In this document: in pieces, positions 28,480 through 40,700 of the stretch
Layout: each line of letters opens with the position of its first letter
Position numbering within the stretch: position 1 is the first letter of the stretch
NCBI GenBank assembly: GCA_023846275.1
Contig: CM043868.1
Location: 12,371,755-12,435,754, forward strand
Length of the DNA stretch: 64,000 bases
Direction of reading: 5' to 3'
DNA from: Vanilla planifolia
Lineage: Eukaryota; Streptophyta; Magnoliopsida; Asparagales; Orchidaceae
Position numbers and translations under genes: made by a program
Notes under the pieces: generated by a model
The model's input: the letters and a program-made list of their open reading frames with translations, nothing else
What the model was told of the DNA's origin: nothing
The model's database searches: none

Positions 28480-29612
28480 TTGTCGTCCACTTGCCAGATC
28501 ATGTGAGAATAAAGGCACATGGGAGGAGTTAAGCCGATTTAACAGTATCTGCCAAACATGGCTATAAAATCCCCTTTCATCGACTAGAGAAAGGGAAACC
28601 TTCAAGAGGACCATGTGCCTTTACCCTTCAAAGCCTGTCATCCCAAATTGTTAGACTCATTATTACCCATCACTTTCAGGTTTCCTTGGACCTTCTCTTC
28701 CACTTTTTCATGCTTTCACTTCTATTAAACCCTTTTCCTTTTTTCTTATGGCTCTGATCTCCTTCTTCATCTATCTTGACCCCAATTTTGATCCCCCTTT
28801 TAAATTATAACTTATGCTTGTTATCGAAACACATGTGATGCCTGACTTGCCCCAGTTTGCACCAAACCTAATCAAAGTTGCTTCAACACTAAACCAAGCC
28901 AGACTTGCCTCAACCCATGTTGATAGCATCAGCCCATGCCAACCTATACAAATAAAAATCGATATTGCTAACCCACACTGCTCTTGTTAAATCAGTGAAC
29001 CCATACTAACACGTTCCATCCTTATCGACTTGGTCAGCCCATGCCAACACATGCCACTCATGCCAACTCTTAAACCCACCAACCATGTTGACATGCGCTA
29101 ACTCACATTGATCCATGTTGACACAATCCAACCCACTTTGACACAGTACAACCTTGGGTCAACCCCGTTGACTTGACTCAACTTAAGCTTTCCCAAGCTA
29201 TCCCATGTCAGTTCATGCTTACTTGCATTGGTTTGCACTAGCTTGAGGTGACCCAAAATTGTAATGCACTTCTGCTTGCACCTTTTTGGGCCCAACCAAA
29301 GTGAACCACAACTGGTTTGAGCCTACCTATACTCGACCAACCCATCATTGCATTCGATCACAGTGTCTTAATGTCGATCATATCACATGCCCTTTGATGA
29401 TATCGTTGAGACATCCTTTAATAGTACTATATACCCACAACTACTTCAATTAAAGCTTTTCAATTAGAATCTTAATGTATTGTGTCAATATGTCCTAAAT
29501 TTTGCTTTAATTCTCTTCTGAACAAATTTGAATACTTCACTTAATTGAGCTTCCTCATCTTTGCACTAAGTTTTACTTAAATTCTATGAATACTTGTTTA
29601 TATTAATATTTA
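28480..29612 (+). repeat. 3' LTR region of the Tat element with C-rich quasi-repeats
   Basis: 29400-29612 matches the 5' LTR. 28850-29350 is a run of degenerate cccatg.c/gttgac words, C far above G, unlike anything else in the window. A TATA-like gctataaaatcccc at about 28560 sits upstream and could be an LTR promoter of this or another element. The left limit is not defined. Confidence 0.55.
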
Positions 29613-29619
29613 TATTGGT

Positions 29620-31770
29620 ATGTGTTTTATACTTGGTTATTTTTTAGATTTATCTATTAAAATCTATAATCTCATTAGTATTTATATCATTGGTCATACA
29701 TTCACTATACTGAGAGCTGAGAATTATGATGTCATGGATGACGATATAAACTATTAGTTGAGATAGTGAATAGTTTGGGCTTTGTTATGGTGTGGATTAT
29801 TTTAGTACTAGAGGTTCCTAGTTTGCACTTTTTATTGATATTGTATGCCTTATATTAGTTTTTGAGAATAATTAGTGAACCTTTTTTGATCTCATATTCA
29901 TTGTTTGAGTCTAAAATAGTTTTATTGCTATTTGCATTTTAGGTCTACATAAACTTATGATTATATTTATTTTTGGATAGCTTAAAGATAATTATGTTGA
30001 TATTTTTTCATGATTAATGTTTAGATTTTGTCTCATTATTATACCCCTAGATAGGGTTTTTGTATCTTTACCTAATATGTTAATTACACATTACCTTTGA
30101 ATTTATATTATATTTAATAGATGGTGAGGTGGGACCTTGATAAAAGAGTTTGATTATAGAATCAATATAACTAAAATAATCAATGTAGAGTTAAACTTCA
30201 AAGATGGTGATTCAATTTTATTCTATTTTAGTAAAATAGGACTAAAGGAAGTTGTGCAACTAAGACACCCTTTCTAACAATACCATGATAAGGCACTTTT
30301 ATGCAAACTTTGACATATTAGAAGACTTTAGTATAGCTAAGTCATATATAAGTAAGACCCTAGTTGAGATCACAACAGAGGATCTCAAAGGTTCTTCAAC
30401 ATTCATGTTTTTTGTCCTACACTATGGTTGAACTATGAGAGTTGAGATTTTGACTAAATTGAGTTAAATAAGGTGATTTGCAATCTCACCAAAGGAAGGC
30501 ACGTACAAAAGGTAAAGTTTCTCACACATAAAGCAAACTTGGTGTAACATTTTTTATGGGGTTAGAATATGTCAAAGGGAGGTGATATACATAATATCAT
30601 AACTTAGTTGTCTCTTAAACTTATTATTATTTGAAAAAAGAGTCTTTTGATTTATTTGAGGTTATATTTAAATTAATGAACAAAATTCTTGTGGTAAAAA
30701 ATCCAAATTACAAGAAGGTTAATATAAGTTATAGACATTTGACAACACCATTTGTTAGTTTAAAATATATTATAAGATTAGAGGAACTAGATTACATTCA
30801 AAATGTAATAAAATCTTTAGAGATAAAATAAGCATAATGTTTTGTAGAGTCAAATCAAAATTTGGGTATTGGAGCTTAAGATGTTAAAGAATAGCCAGCT
30901 ATAGAAGTGTATCTAGGAATAAAGCCCTTAATTGATGCTGCTCATCATCCATAGCCACTCACATCCATTACTAAAGGTTCAAATGTCTATGCATCTTACT
31001 ATATGTTGTTCTAATAAATTAATTGACTAGAATCTAATATGGATGCACAATTCAACAAGCTAAAAAATCATCTATATTATTAGAGAGTGCAATTTATATC
31101 AAACTCAACATTTTATCAAAATCAATTGTTGAAGGCAAACACAAAACTAATCTTAAGGGAGATTGAACAGCATTTTATTATAGTTAATGTAATAAATATT
31201 TTAGATAAATTATCTCTTGGTGACACTCTTGTTAATTCCATATTTATGTGTAAAATTTCTTTATATTTTACATCTATCTTTTCATTTGTTTATTATGTTT
31301 AGGTGTATACTAGTATTAAATATTTTCATATTAATATTTATACATTTGATTGATTAAAAAAATGGAGAAAAAATATATTACTAGAGCTTAGGTATTTAGG
31401 GAGAGATTTCAAGAGGAGTTTGTTAGAAATTAGAGAATAATTGTTAGAGCTCTATAACAATCTTGATGTTGAAAAATTGATTTGATGTTATATGATTTTG
31501 TCAGATGCAAAGAACTAAGGGAAGCTGATGAATAGTATTGCTTTTATTAAATTATAATGTTATACCTACACTTATTTATCTACTTTTGTTAGAGTATTAC
31601 TATTTACAAGATTAGATTACTATTATCACATTTGAATAGTTTAATTTTTGTTTACATATTAGATTGTTGCTATCTTTATTTTAATAATTCAACCTTTATT
31701 TACATATTATCCAATATTAGCTTTATTGTTATATTTTTTTATCTAGCATTAATTTTTTAATCATCAAAGA
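29620..31770. other. Unidentified intergenic DNA
   Basis: A+T-rich, with short ORFs at 30631-30831 and 31087-31302 that I do not recognise. No repeat partner found within the window by eye. Confidence 0.4.
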
Positions 31771-31774
31771 GGAT

Positions 31775-34172
31775 ATTATTATACTCTTGAAGATAATAAC
31801 CATAAAACTAAGTTATAATTTACTAAATAACATTTGTAAGTGTTGTGTAGTTGAAGTAAAATGATTAAAAAGGAGCAAGGTTCAAGTAAGTATATGGCTT
31901 GCATATTTATGGAGCATTGATCTCAGTTTTTTATGTAGTGATTATCCATTAGGATTCCATCTTCTTGCAATAAATCTAATTTATATTATTTATTTTATCA
32001 TCTTTTGTTATATGATGTTATTAAGATTATATTACATCCTTACTTATGCATGTATTACTAAAATATATTTTTTAGTGATATTGTACTCTAGGCCAGCATC
32101 GCTTTGAATTTAATATCACTACATGCATGTTTTAAAGTCAATTTAACTCCTATGATAATGAAGTTATATTTAAAACATCTATATTACGTATAGTATAATG
32201 ATCATATAATATAATGTTTCATATAATACTTATATCATCTACATTCTAGTTTAAAGTTTCAATTAAAGTTTGATGTCATCATAATATTGTATAAGTATGC
32301 TGGCTTTATCGTACAAATGTTATCGATTAAAAGTTCAAACTTGAGTATATATCAGTCTTATATAAGTGTTGTCTGATTCTCTAAGAGTTGGAGTTTTTTT
32401 TTGTCATGTGAGTATGAAGCTTTGTTTATCTTAGTATCCATCTTATTTTCTCTTAGGATCCATTATATGTATAAGCATAGAATTGTTCATACATGTACAA
32501 TTACTATATCATACCGATTTGACCTTATAATGTTTCCATTAGACTAATTGTATGCTAAATAGTCCTTATAAAATTACCAAGTTGTATTTACAACTTATAT
32601 AACATATAATTCAAAGTAAAGTATCATAGTTATACATTTTTGACAAACTCACATATAATATTAATTACTTAGAATAAAAATACATATATTATGCCATATA
32701 AATATAGTATTTATATTTTCTGAGTACATGAACTAATATAATAAATGTCCTTTAATGTATGAAAATATTTATACAATGATCTTGTATGATTTATTATTAG
32801 TGATAAAACTTAGTACAATAATATTTTTATAATTATAATATAATTATTATGCTTTATTGTATAAGTACTATAATTATCTAATAAGACTAAAATTTTGAAA
32901 TATTTATTGTATACAAAAATGATTTGTGTTTCATTCTTATATGATGACTTATTTTATAACACTTGGAATAAAGTCTAGTAAGTACTTATCGTACCACTAT
33001 GTAGGTTTATCATATATGTATGATTATCTCTTTAAGTTTTGATTAATTAATTAACACATGATCATACAAGTACTTGTTCTTATATAATCACATAATATAA
33101 TTTCTTGAGAACTTGACTCTTAGTGAAAACAAATAACATATGATAGTGATCTACCATCAAACATGTATATTCTATTTAAATTAATCAGATGAATTGTGTT
33201 GTACTCATAATATTTATAAGATCTTATGCACTACAATAAAAATTAGCATCATATCATATAAGAAACCTTCATTAGCACTAATTATATTAGTGGATCATCA
33301 AGATAATTCTGGTTTAATTCTTATCATTCTAATAGTATGTTCTTGATGTACTATTATAATGCATTATCATAATGTATAATAGTTATCTACAGATCCTTGA
33401 AAATTTCATCATAGTTATTGAAAGTTCTTCATATAAATAGAGAAGAAAGTCATGTGAAAATTAATGATGTTCAAATTGCCAAATCATCTAGTCATGAGTT
33501 AAAAGCAAGATCTCTCATAGAGGTTACACAAATTAGAAAAATCATAACCTTCATAATACTTCATGTTTAATTTAATCTTCAACATTGCATTATATTTTAA
33601 TCCTACTTAGAAACATCCTTTACATCATTGCATTTTAATGTCATATATATTTTTACAAAGTGTATGATTTAAAGTTATGTAAGTTGTGTTGAGTAATCAA
33701 CTACAAATTTTGCTAAGCTATTGTAATTGTTATTTGTATAAAGTAGTCCCCATACTTGGCTATAACAAAAGGGAGTAACTTTGTATGATTGGCACCTATT
33801 GACTATTACAAAAGGTTGTAGATAATTTAATAAAGGCTTTTTTAGGTTGATTAAAGTGAATGAAGATAAAATTATTATTGAATTACTTAAAAAATATTAT
33901 GCCTTTTGCTTAGCGACTTGTTATGCTTTATTTATTTTATAATCACACAAATAGATTAAAATATTAATAATTTTTTTAAGTGGAATTTAAGGTAGCTTGA
34001 AATCAACTATTATATAGCCTTATAAGAGATTTTATTTTAGTTAAGATCCTCTGATAAATGAAAAATTTAAATAAAATTCTATAACTATATTTGAAATCAA
34101 GAAGTATTGACACATACACATATAAGAATAATTCATTCCTCCTCTTATGTTTATTATGTCATTATTTTCAAT
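31775..34172 (+). mobile_element. LTR-like sequence B, second copy of LTR A
   Basis: Collinear with 12545-15138, same orientation, offset about 19.2 kb. It ends cattattttcaatacattggtgttt, where LTR A has cattaatttcaacaagtggtgtta, so a primer-binding-site relic also follows copy B. B may therefore be a 5' LTR of a second insertion rather than the 3' LTR of the element that begins with A. Confidence 0.7.
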
Positions 34173-34179
34173 ACATTGG

Positions 34180-36470
34180 TGTTTAAGGAAAGACATAAAA
34201 TGATCAATCCACTCTTTTTCTTAGAGGACATAGATAACACTTCTCTTCTTCTCTTCTTTTTATATTCTTACTATTAAAGCCAACACCAAGCTCTTCTTTC
34301 TCCTCTCTCCTTTTAAATAACTTCTTTCTTAATCTAAATCATTTATTAACCCTAACTAAAACATCTTCTATCTCTCTCTCTCTCTCTCTATCTCTTTCTC
34401 TTCCTTTATTCTCTTGATTTTACCTTGATCAAGATGCTCTTCTTTTATATCTAATCATGATAACTTCTTTTCTCCAAAGTTTTTTTAATGTTTTGCATCA
34501 AACTTGAGAGCATACATGGATTAAAAAATGCTTATTTACATTCCATCAACTAGTAATACTTGCTTACAAATTAGATTAACATTTTGTTATTTATTCTCAT
34601 CATCTTAATTGTTGTCATCATACTACTAAGATAGAACCAAGATAACATGGAAATTAAGAATAAAATTGATATATTCCAAATATTGTTAATGTTACAACTA
34701 ATGGACTAGTAAAATTAGGTGTTACATTGGTCGATTTAGTGGAGCAAATTATGAAATTGCCAATTTTGATAAAAATAAATGATCTATTATCTCCCTTTGA
34801 GAATCCTTTTGAGGACAAAAACGATATGTTCAAGAAGAATAAATTAGATAAGTGAACTCTGAGAAATAATGGAAAAGCCATTTGAAAGTTCATAAAAAAA
34901 TTAAAATTGAAGCAACAATATTATATAATCAATCATCTTAACTTTTTAAATTGGTTAACTTAAATGAATGATTTTTTTAGTAGTATAAATTTGATGATTA
35001 TTAAAGAGTACATTTTATAAAAAATAAAATTATTTAGTCATACAAAAATTTTATTGACCAATATTTTAGCTAAAAATGATAAATAATATAGAAGAATTCT
35101 TACTTGATAAGAAGTTAAAAAAATATATTAACTCTCAAGTACTATCTTAAATATCATGATAAAATGTTATATACATAACTACATATTTTTAATATAGGAA
35201 AACTTTATTATTTTGGAATAACTTAATACTTTTGGGATATAATAACAATGAAATATTTTTTTTCATATTGATTAAAAATTAGTTAGTAGATTTATTATAG
35301 ATCAAGAAAGTAGTAGTAATATATAACCTTAAGATGTTTTGAGATATTAGAGGCAAGTAACTTAGTATGAATGATAAATTGAAATAAGAAGACACAGTAG
35401 GATTGATAAATTTAAATATTTTGGGTCAATCGTTGGAGCATCCATGATTATTACTAAACCTAGGTTGTCATCCTCTTAATCTAGTTCTCTATGTATTTGG
35501 GACACTATTGATAGTAATCCTTATGAAAATTGTTTGTCATAGACATTATAAACCTAGATATAAAAGATACTAATATAAGCTATCAATGTTTTAGATTTTG
35601 TAAGGTATCTCCCTTACATGAAAAGTTAAATATTTTTATTTCAATACTCTTTGCTTTGGAGTTTGCTCCTTTGAATGGGTCATGTAAATACTTAAATATA
35701 GTAAGCCATATGCGCTTTGTTGTCATTAAATGAATTTTACAGTGAAGAGATCTTAGAAATTTATGTTTACGTTGCATGAAATGAAAAATAGATATAATGT
35801 TTTTCCTTTTTTATAGTCACATGCAAAACATATTTTTTTAGAAAAAGATTATATCGTCATACAGAAAAGTTCTTACTAATTATTTAAAATAAACTAATTT
35901 ATTCAACAAGACAATACATGGAATACAAACATAACACATGTTCATTGTTAAGATAATGTAATGAAAGTCTATCTTTTGACAACATACTTGTTTATAAAAG
36001 CAAATAAAATGTCTAATGCTTGACTTAATAGATTTTTATGTCAAAAACATGAAGTTAAACAATGTGAATAGCATTTGTCTTTAGAATTACCATCACACAT
36101 TGGATTCACATCACATTTGCTTTTGTTTTTATGAGTTTTGAATATTTCAACATTCATAAAAGGTTAGTAACATCCTTCACCTCCTTTGTAGATTTTTTTT
36201 GTGATATTACATCTTTTAAGTTCAAACACAATGTGATTTGTGACTCAAAATATATTTTTATAATTTAAAATAAAATAGTATTATATATATTTTTTAAAAT
36301 TAAAAAAAAATAATGATATTTCTTATGAGTGAAGAGTTTGATAGATTCTTGAATAAGGTGAAAAGCTGAATATCCTTATTCAATTTAGTTTAATCTATTT
36401 ATATTTAGTAAGACAATTTAAGATCATTTTGAAATTTGATTATTGTACATTGGGTTTTTTTGTCTTTTGT
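34180..36470. other. Unidentified intergenic DNA
   Basis: C/T-rich at 34230-34470 with a (TC)n microsatellite, then A+T-rich. May contain decayed internal sequence of the element beginning with LTR B, but no domain was recognised. Confidence 0.45.
34371..34389. repeat. (TC)n microsatellite
   Basis: A run of nine TC units, 19 bp including the last t, in a longer pyrimidine-rich stretch. Confidence 0.9.
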
Positions 36471-36474
36471 AATT

Positions 36475-37045
36475 TTTTATAATTTGATAAATTTTACACA
36501 CAAAACTTATACACACAAATGTAACTTGGCCTATGTTGAGAACATCACCTTTAATAAAGCAAAAATTTATAATAAATTTTTTATTTATTTTTATGCTTAG
36601 TGAATTAGTATGTGATTTTTGTATAGGTTAAAAAATGAATTTAATTAATTATAATGATCTACTTAGTAAGTAATGTATAATATGATCATTTTGTAGATAA
36701 AAATTATATGCACAAACAAAATTTTTGTTTTTGTTGAGAACAAAATCTTTTAATAAATAAAATTTATAATAAAATTTTTGTATTTATTTGTGTTTGGTAA
36801 ACTAGTATGTGATTTTTTATGTGACAAAAAATGAATTTAATTACTTATAATGGTCTACTTAGTAAGCAATATATAATATGATTAATTTTGTAGACAAAAA
36901 TTGTATACACAAACAAAATTTTGCATGTGTTGAGAACAAAACCTTTTAATAAAGCAGATTTTATAATAAATTTTTATATTTATTTTTATGTTTAGTAAAT
37001 TAGCATGTGATTTCTTAAATGAAAAAAACAATTGATTTAATTAAG
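36475..37045. repeat. 197-bp tandem array just upstream of CLASP
   Basis: About 2.8 copies. tag.atgtgatttt recurs at 36606, 36803 and 37001, and gttgagaac at 36535, 36733 and 36929 (spacings 196-198 bp). Each unit also has ttttaataaa, tttataataaa, tgaatttaatta and ggtctacttagtaag. The unit length is near the nucleosomal repeat length of plants. The array ends about 400 bp before the start codon. Confidence 0.88.
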
Positions 37046-37139
37046 TTAAAGATCAAGATCAACTTAAACTATTAATATGTTTTTTTAGCACTAGATTTCT
37101 ACTTTAAATTTTTATGATTCTTTTAACTTTGAAAGTTAA

Positions 37140-37443
37140 CAGTCAAATGCAACAAAAACTCAGCTCTCAGCCTCGATTCACCTCGGCGATCAAAATCGTA
37201 CAAATGATCGTGGCACGTACAACAACAAGCAAGCAGTGACACAACATTTCACACTTCAGTCATTGTACCTCCACCTGTTAAACTCACTTCTCTAGCGAAC
37301 CAGAAGGCGGCCCACCAACTTCTCTCCCTCTTTGCCTCGCTCACTTTTTACTGATCTCGAACTGCCTTTGTTCCAATTCCAGAGAACCACTCAGATCCAG
37401 ATCCAAAACCCTAATCCTGAGTTCAGTCCCTCATTCGGAACGA
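37140..37443 (+). promoter_or_regulatory. CLASP: CLASP 5' UTR and core promoter region
   Basis: From about 37140 the composition changes abruptly from A+T-rich to mixed with C/T-rich tracts (e.g. 37310-37350), as in a plant leader. An ACGT core (cacgtac) is at 37213-37219. A telo-box AAACCCTAA lies at 37406-37414, 30 bp before the ATG; in plants this motif is common near the starts of growth-related genes. No convincing TATA box is seen, so the transcription start is not placed. Confidence 0.6.
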
Positions 37444-37776
37444 ATGGAGGAAGCATTGGAGATGGCGCGTGCAAAGGATACGAAGGAGCGTCTGGCGGCA
37501 GTTGAGCGGCTTCACCAGTTACTTGAGTCCACGCGGAGGGGCCTCTCCGCTGGCGAGGCCACTGCGCTCGTGGACTGCTGCATGGATCTTCTCAGGGACA
37601 ATAACTTCCGTGTGGCGCAGGGCGCGTTGCAGGCACTGTCCTCCGCTGCTGTTCTTGCAGGTGAACACCTCAAGCTCCACTTCAATGCCCTTGTCCCCGC
37701 CGTGGTAGAGCGCCTTGGCGATGGGAAGCAGCCCGTTCGCGATGCTGCCCGCCAGCTCCTCGTCACTCTCATGGAG
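37444..37776 (+). CDS. CLASP: CLASP exon 1 (residues 1-111, TOG1 start)
   Basis: The exon starts MEEALEMARAKDTKERLAA and ends ...LLVTLME before the donor gttagg. It encodes the first HEAT helices of TOG1 (LVDCCMDLLRDNNFRVAQGA; LGDGKQPVRDAARQLL). This ATG is chosen because it gives the usual plant CLASP N-terminus and is the first in-frame ATG after the pyrimidine-rich leader. Reading on past the donor reaches a stop at 37840 and is an intron read-through. The exon is markedly richer in G+C and CpG than any other part of the window. Confidence 0.95.
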
Positions 37777-40700
37777 GTTAGGTTATCGGCTTGGAGTTCT
37801 CGTGAATTAGTTTCTTCCTGGGCTTGCTTCCATCACTGAATTGTATCAGTTTTTGAGGCTTTCGTGGTTTTGGAGGAAGTGAACTGTTGAAGGGTCACTT
37901 TTCTGGTCATTGTTTGCACCTTTTTTAGCTTCACTAAATGGTGGGAATTCTCGAAAGAGAGGAAACCTTGCATGCTAGCTCTATACGTTGGACCTTGTAT
38001 TTTACCATGTCAACATTCCGTTATAATCAGATGACAGGGAAGAAAAATATGGCTTTTGTATTTTGATAACAGTGCGATTGTTGAATCTTGTTATGAATAC
38101 TGATTCTGTAGCTTCTCTGTCACTCAGGCTGTTGTAATTGGATGGAAGAAGGAGTTTTGGAGTATTAATGAATTAAGATAGCTTTTACTGTGCCTATGTA
38201 TATATTACTAGGTCAAAAGAATTTCCATTGTCTGCTTCACCTCAAATTAGAAATTGATTGGAAAACCATATATTAATTTATTTACTGCATTCACTTCTAA
38301 CACAGCGACACTCTTAGAAAATGCTCAAGGGGTTTTTTTTTTTTTTTAATTAACTATATATACGAGCAAAGGGGTTGTTTATTTGTATGAGAAGTGTATT
38401 GGAGTGATCGAAGAGCTTCCCATTGAAGTTCATTTGCATTAAAGGTTCAGTTATGTCCATAACTTTTGACTAGGATAAAGATGCTTATAATATGTCTTTC
38501 AGCTAAGGGATTATGCCCAAAATATGATTCTCTGAAGTTGGACTTATGAGTTAAACTTGAGTTAACACTAGCTCATGTAGCACCAGTTATGAATTGATGA
38601 TTTCCACACCTGATGGATTATGGTTCTAAGTTTAGGCTGCAGCAAGGCTTTTTTGATGGTATTAATTGACTTTCGGGAGTTCAATTCAAAGCCAACAAGT
38701 TGTTTTGGATGTGCCATGTGTTTTGTAGTACTGAATAGAATGGGGATGGCGTGTTAAGGCTTGAGTTCATTCCAAGGTGCCATCCGGCACATGCTCAAAA
38801 ATAATCTGTGTTCCATTTTTTTAAATGAACCCAAAAGATTTGACACTCACAATTGCATATTTATTTAATAGAATGAGAATGATAATTTTTATAAAACGAA
38901 TGTTTGATTTAAGTTCTTATAAAGCTCATTAAATAAAATGAACAAAACGTCTGAAGCTGAGACTCCATTCTAGCAAATTGGGAAATTAACACTGTTGTCA
39001 GAACTAAGCTAAGGTTGGAAATCATAAGAAATGTACAATTTTTTTTCTAATTATGAAACTCAGGTGGGTTTTCTTAGAAATGTTTATAAACTGTGTTTGG
39101 GTCAATGTGGTTTTTAATAAAGTTTTTGGGGAACCACCACAAACTCTTAATTGCGAGTATTTTTTTTGAAATTCAGGTATTCTCAGTCTTTCATGAGCTT
39201 ATGCGTTTTTTGCTTTAATATTTTTGTATGTATGTTTTTTAGTTCATGTTTTAAACTGTTCACTGCTCATTGTTGCTGATCATTATATGATATATGTTTG
39301 AGCAATTTATTATTTTTTCCCTGAATGTTTTTGTGTAGAATTATTTTTTACCTTCCCTTTTTGTTATGGTGCTTTAAATGCCAGCTGTTTGGACTTACTT
39401 TCTAATGATTTAATTGTTCTATGTCGATAGGTCTCCTCACCGACAATTATTGTTGAAAGGGCTGGGACTTATGCTTGGACTCACAAAAGCTGGCGGGTAC
39501 GGGAAGAGTTTGCACGCACAGTTGCCACTGCTGTTGGCCTCTTTGCTTCGACGGAACTTACATTACAACGAGTTTTACTTTCTCCAGTAAGTATGTGTTT
39601 TACTTTCTTTGTGTGCCTGCTCATGCCTGTGTTGATTCATATATTGGTTGTTTTTTTTAATTTTTCCATGTTCTGTGAAGTCATGAAATCGTTTAAATTA
39701 TTCACCTAAATTTGAAATAGCTAACGGAAATAGTTTGAAAGTGCCTAACTGATAATTTTGTTTCTTGAAATCTCCAAGGTGTTGCTGTCAACTTGATTGA
39801 ATTCTTGATTTTTTTCATTTGGCAGGTTCTACAGTTGCTTAATGACCCAAATAACAGTGTTCGAGAAGTTGCTACTTCATGCATTGAGGTGAGCGGAATG
39901 CAATTGTAGGGCTAGTTGCCTAGCATTGATGCTTAATTTTGCAATGTCATTTAGCTGAATATTTAATGAACTACATTTCTTATTTTCCTCCCCATATATA
40001 TATATATTTGACATGATGGCTTTCTATTGGTCAAAGTAGTCTTTTCTTGTTTTTCAGTTTTGTAAAACTATTCTTGCTCACATGGAAGTGTAGTGTGGCT
40101 TGAAAAAGGTTACAGTTGTGCTCTGCATTAATAAACTGATTAAGTTGGGTATATTTGAACTGAAGAAAATATACCGAACAATTAAAATACTGTGAGAAGC
40201 TTTGGTTGTTTCAATCCTGCCAATTCTGAATTGTTAGTTCTTTTCTTCTATAATTCTTTAAGAATCAAACTTTATTATTTTTTTTATTTGGTCACTCGGT
40301 TGTCCCAGTTAATATTGAGATTGTTTTTTGAAAATAAGACTGACCGTTTTATTTCAGCAAGTTAAATGAATTTTATGTTCTTGATTGCAACTTCAGTTAA
40401 TTCTGGAAGAGAACAGCTTCTAGGAATTTGGCAACTTTGGGAAGTTATTGTAATAATGCCTTGCTTAGCTGATAGGTTTATCTAAATGTTCAGCTCTTGC
40501 CTAAGGTAATCTGATTAATCAATTTGTTAAGCAACACAAGCTGTCTGAAAGTGTTCGAATTGTTTGTTGAATATGAAATCTTATGTGTAAGCTAAATGTT
40601 GAATTCTATGTAAAGTTTGGCACCTCTATTGAAGTAAAACTTTAATCACAGCCTATATGCAATTGAAAACCTGGTTTAACCTATTTAAGCTATGAACTTC

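Larger units (their letters stand above)
22120..29612 (+). mobile_element. Degenerate Ty3/gypsy retrotransposon of the Tat type
   Basis: Order on +: 5' LTR end (to about 22400), primer-binding-site relic, unrecognised gag region, protease (24116-24300, ISFGQKDMLHFSNLYNNAIV; ILIDINN where LVDTGSS is usual), reverse transcriptase (24760 LVEYLDVF; about 24980 SKWCICVDYTNHN; YVDD at 25305-25316), RNase H (about 25440-25900), a second RNase H-like domain (about 26047-26221: WKLSVDQAS; NNPVEYEALIDRLKLALG), integrase (about 26590-27360: ARKGRKFLLIVINYF; GAWVN.LPSVL.AYKNAFSTT), 3' LTR region to about 29612. The extra RNase H next to the integrase is the known hallmark of Tat elements. Many stops and frameshifts; not functional. 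Confidence 0.85.

Noticed and set aside
28550..28700. TATA-like gctataaaatcccc as a host gene promoter
   Set aside because: No coding region follows; the position fits an LTR promoter near the Tat element 3' end better.
37512..37772. Antisense and alternate-frame ORFs over CLASP exon 1
   Set aside because: They are shadows caused by the G+C-rich exon; the sense frame matches CLASP throughout.
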